DNA from: Thalassospira lohafexi
GTDB lineage: Bacteria > Pseudomonadota > Alphaproteobacteria > Rhodospirillales > Thalassospiraceae
NCBI RefSeq assembly: GCF_002844275.1
Contig: NZ_NXGX01000002.1
Span: 248,001-312,000, forward strand
Length of the DNA: 64,000 nt
Direction of reading: 5' to 3'
Positions within the stretch are counted from its first letter, which is position 1, and each line of letters starts with the position of its first letter. Under the pieces are notes generated by a model, which worked only from the letters and a program-made list of their open reading frames with translations, made no database searches and had not been told where the DNA came from. Shown piece after piece: positions 63,567 to 64,000 of this stretch. The translations under genes and the position numbers were made by a program.

Positions 63567-64000
63567 ATGACTTTGATGCCGCCAATTCCGTTCAAGAAAC
63601 GTCTGAACCGAGTAGTGGCAGGTGCTGCCATACTTGGGTCTATCATGGCGATGTCAATGACCAGCGCCTATGCCCTTGAGACTAACGCGCGCGAAGCTTT
63701 TATCATGGACTTTGATACCGGCACTGTTCTGTTGGACAAGGAAGGCGATACGCTGACCGAACCGGCCTCCATGACCAAAATGATGACTGTCCATATGCTG
63801 TTTAAGCATATCAAGGACGGCAGTGTATCGATGGATGATACGTTCCACGTCAGTGAAAAAGCCTGGCGCAAGGGCGGCTCCAAGATGTTTGTGGAGGTAA
63901 ACTCCGACGTTTCGGTTTCCGACCTGCTGCATGGGATTATCGTTCAATCAGGAAATGATGCTGCCATTGTCGTCGCCGAAGGGCTGGCAGGGACCGAAGA
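63567..64000 (+). CDS. D-alanyl-D-alanine carboxypeptidase, N-terminal part (runs off the right edge)
   Basis: The first 144 codons of a PBP5/6-type (DacA/DacC) penicillin-binding protein are seen. It has a signal peptide with hydrophobic core VVAGAAILGSIMAMSM, cleavage near AYA. Then come ETNAREAFIMDFDTGTVLLD, the SxxK motif in PASMTKMMT (active-site Ser), and SGN in IVQSGNDAA. The KTG motif lies beyond the edge. It trims the terminal D-Ala from peptidoglycan stems. It follows mltB and rlpA; in alphaproteobacteria tmk and holB often come next. Confidence 0.92.
   Translation, partial: MTLMPPIPFKKRLNRVVAGAAILGSIMAMSMTSAYALETNAREAFIMDFDTGTVLLDKEGDTLTEPASMTKMMTVHMLFKHIKDGSVSMDDTFHVSEKAWRKGGSKMFVEVNSDVSVSDLLHGIIVQSGNDAAIVVAEGLAGTE

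Overview
The window is 64 kb of gene-dense bacterial chromosome with moderate GC and short intergenic gaps. It looks like an alphaproteobacterium of the Rhodospirillales, most like Thalassospira. This rests on protein flavour, an alphaproteobacterial LexA box (GTTC-N7-GTTC) before uvrA, an RpoH-type sigma factor, sdhE lying between recG and mfd, a Mth938-domain gene near secDF, and an mltB-rlpA-dac order at the right edge. This is an inference from gene content, not a database match. I see no insertion sequence, prophage, CRISPR array or integron.

Layout. 1-9.4 kb: end of secD, secF, a DMT exporter, a Mth938 (NDUFAF3-like) protein, an FAD oxidoreductase, an MscS channel, a squalene/phytoene-synthase-like protein lacking its Asp motifs (NDUFAF6-like), a secreted orphan, trmFO and an orphan membrane protein. 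9.4-12.3 kb: uvrA under a LexA box. 12.4-24.2 kb: an amino-sugar locus. The minus-strand arm carries a BadF-type kinase, GntR regulator, SIS deaminase, nagA, Gfo/Idh oxidoreductase and fba. The plus-strand arm carries murQ and a CUT1 ABC importer. Between them are TGGTAT/ATACCA operator-like repeats. Together they could import N-acetylglucosamine or N-acetylmuramate and convert it to fructose-6-phosphate without a PTS.

24.4-33.2 kb: a potFGHI-like polyamine importer and a ugpBAEC glycerol-3-phosphate importer, giving three complete ABC systems in a row on one strand. 33.3-39.9 kb: a free-methionine-sulfoxide reductase, ssb, an unknown protein, two NUDIX hydrolases, YchJ, rpoH behind a long structured leader with a 13-codon upstream ORF, and a DUF502 protein. 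40-46.1 kb: recG, sdhE, mfd. 46.1-49 kb: deoC-deoB plus a FrnE-like DsbA protein. 49.1-56 kb: a polar amino-acid ABC importer with an AstE/AspA-like deacylase, and a chemoreceptor whose dCache domain has the amino-acid-binding residues. 56.2-59.6 kb: a TRAP-TAXI pair. 59.7-64 kb: yjdM, tRNA-Ser(UGA), and a cell-wall group (DUF218, mltB, rlpA and the start of a D,D-carboxypeptidase).

Two patterns cut across the window. All five genes encoding ABC or TRAP binding proteins are followed by a stem-loop before the next transporter gene. Most converging or operon-ending genes have clear intrinsic terminators. The most open items are the rpoH leader, the NDUFAF3/NDUFAF6-like pair, the amino-sugar locus with its unexplained oxidoreductase, and several unrecognised proteins. 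Nothing here is clearly a new defence or mobile system.
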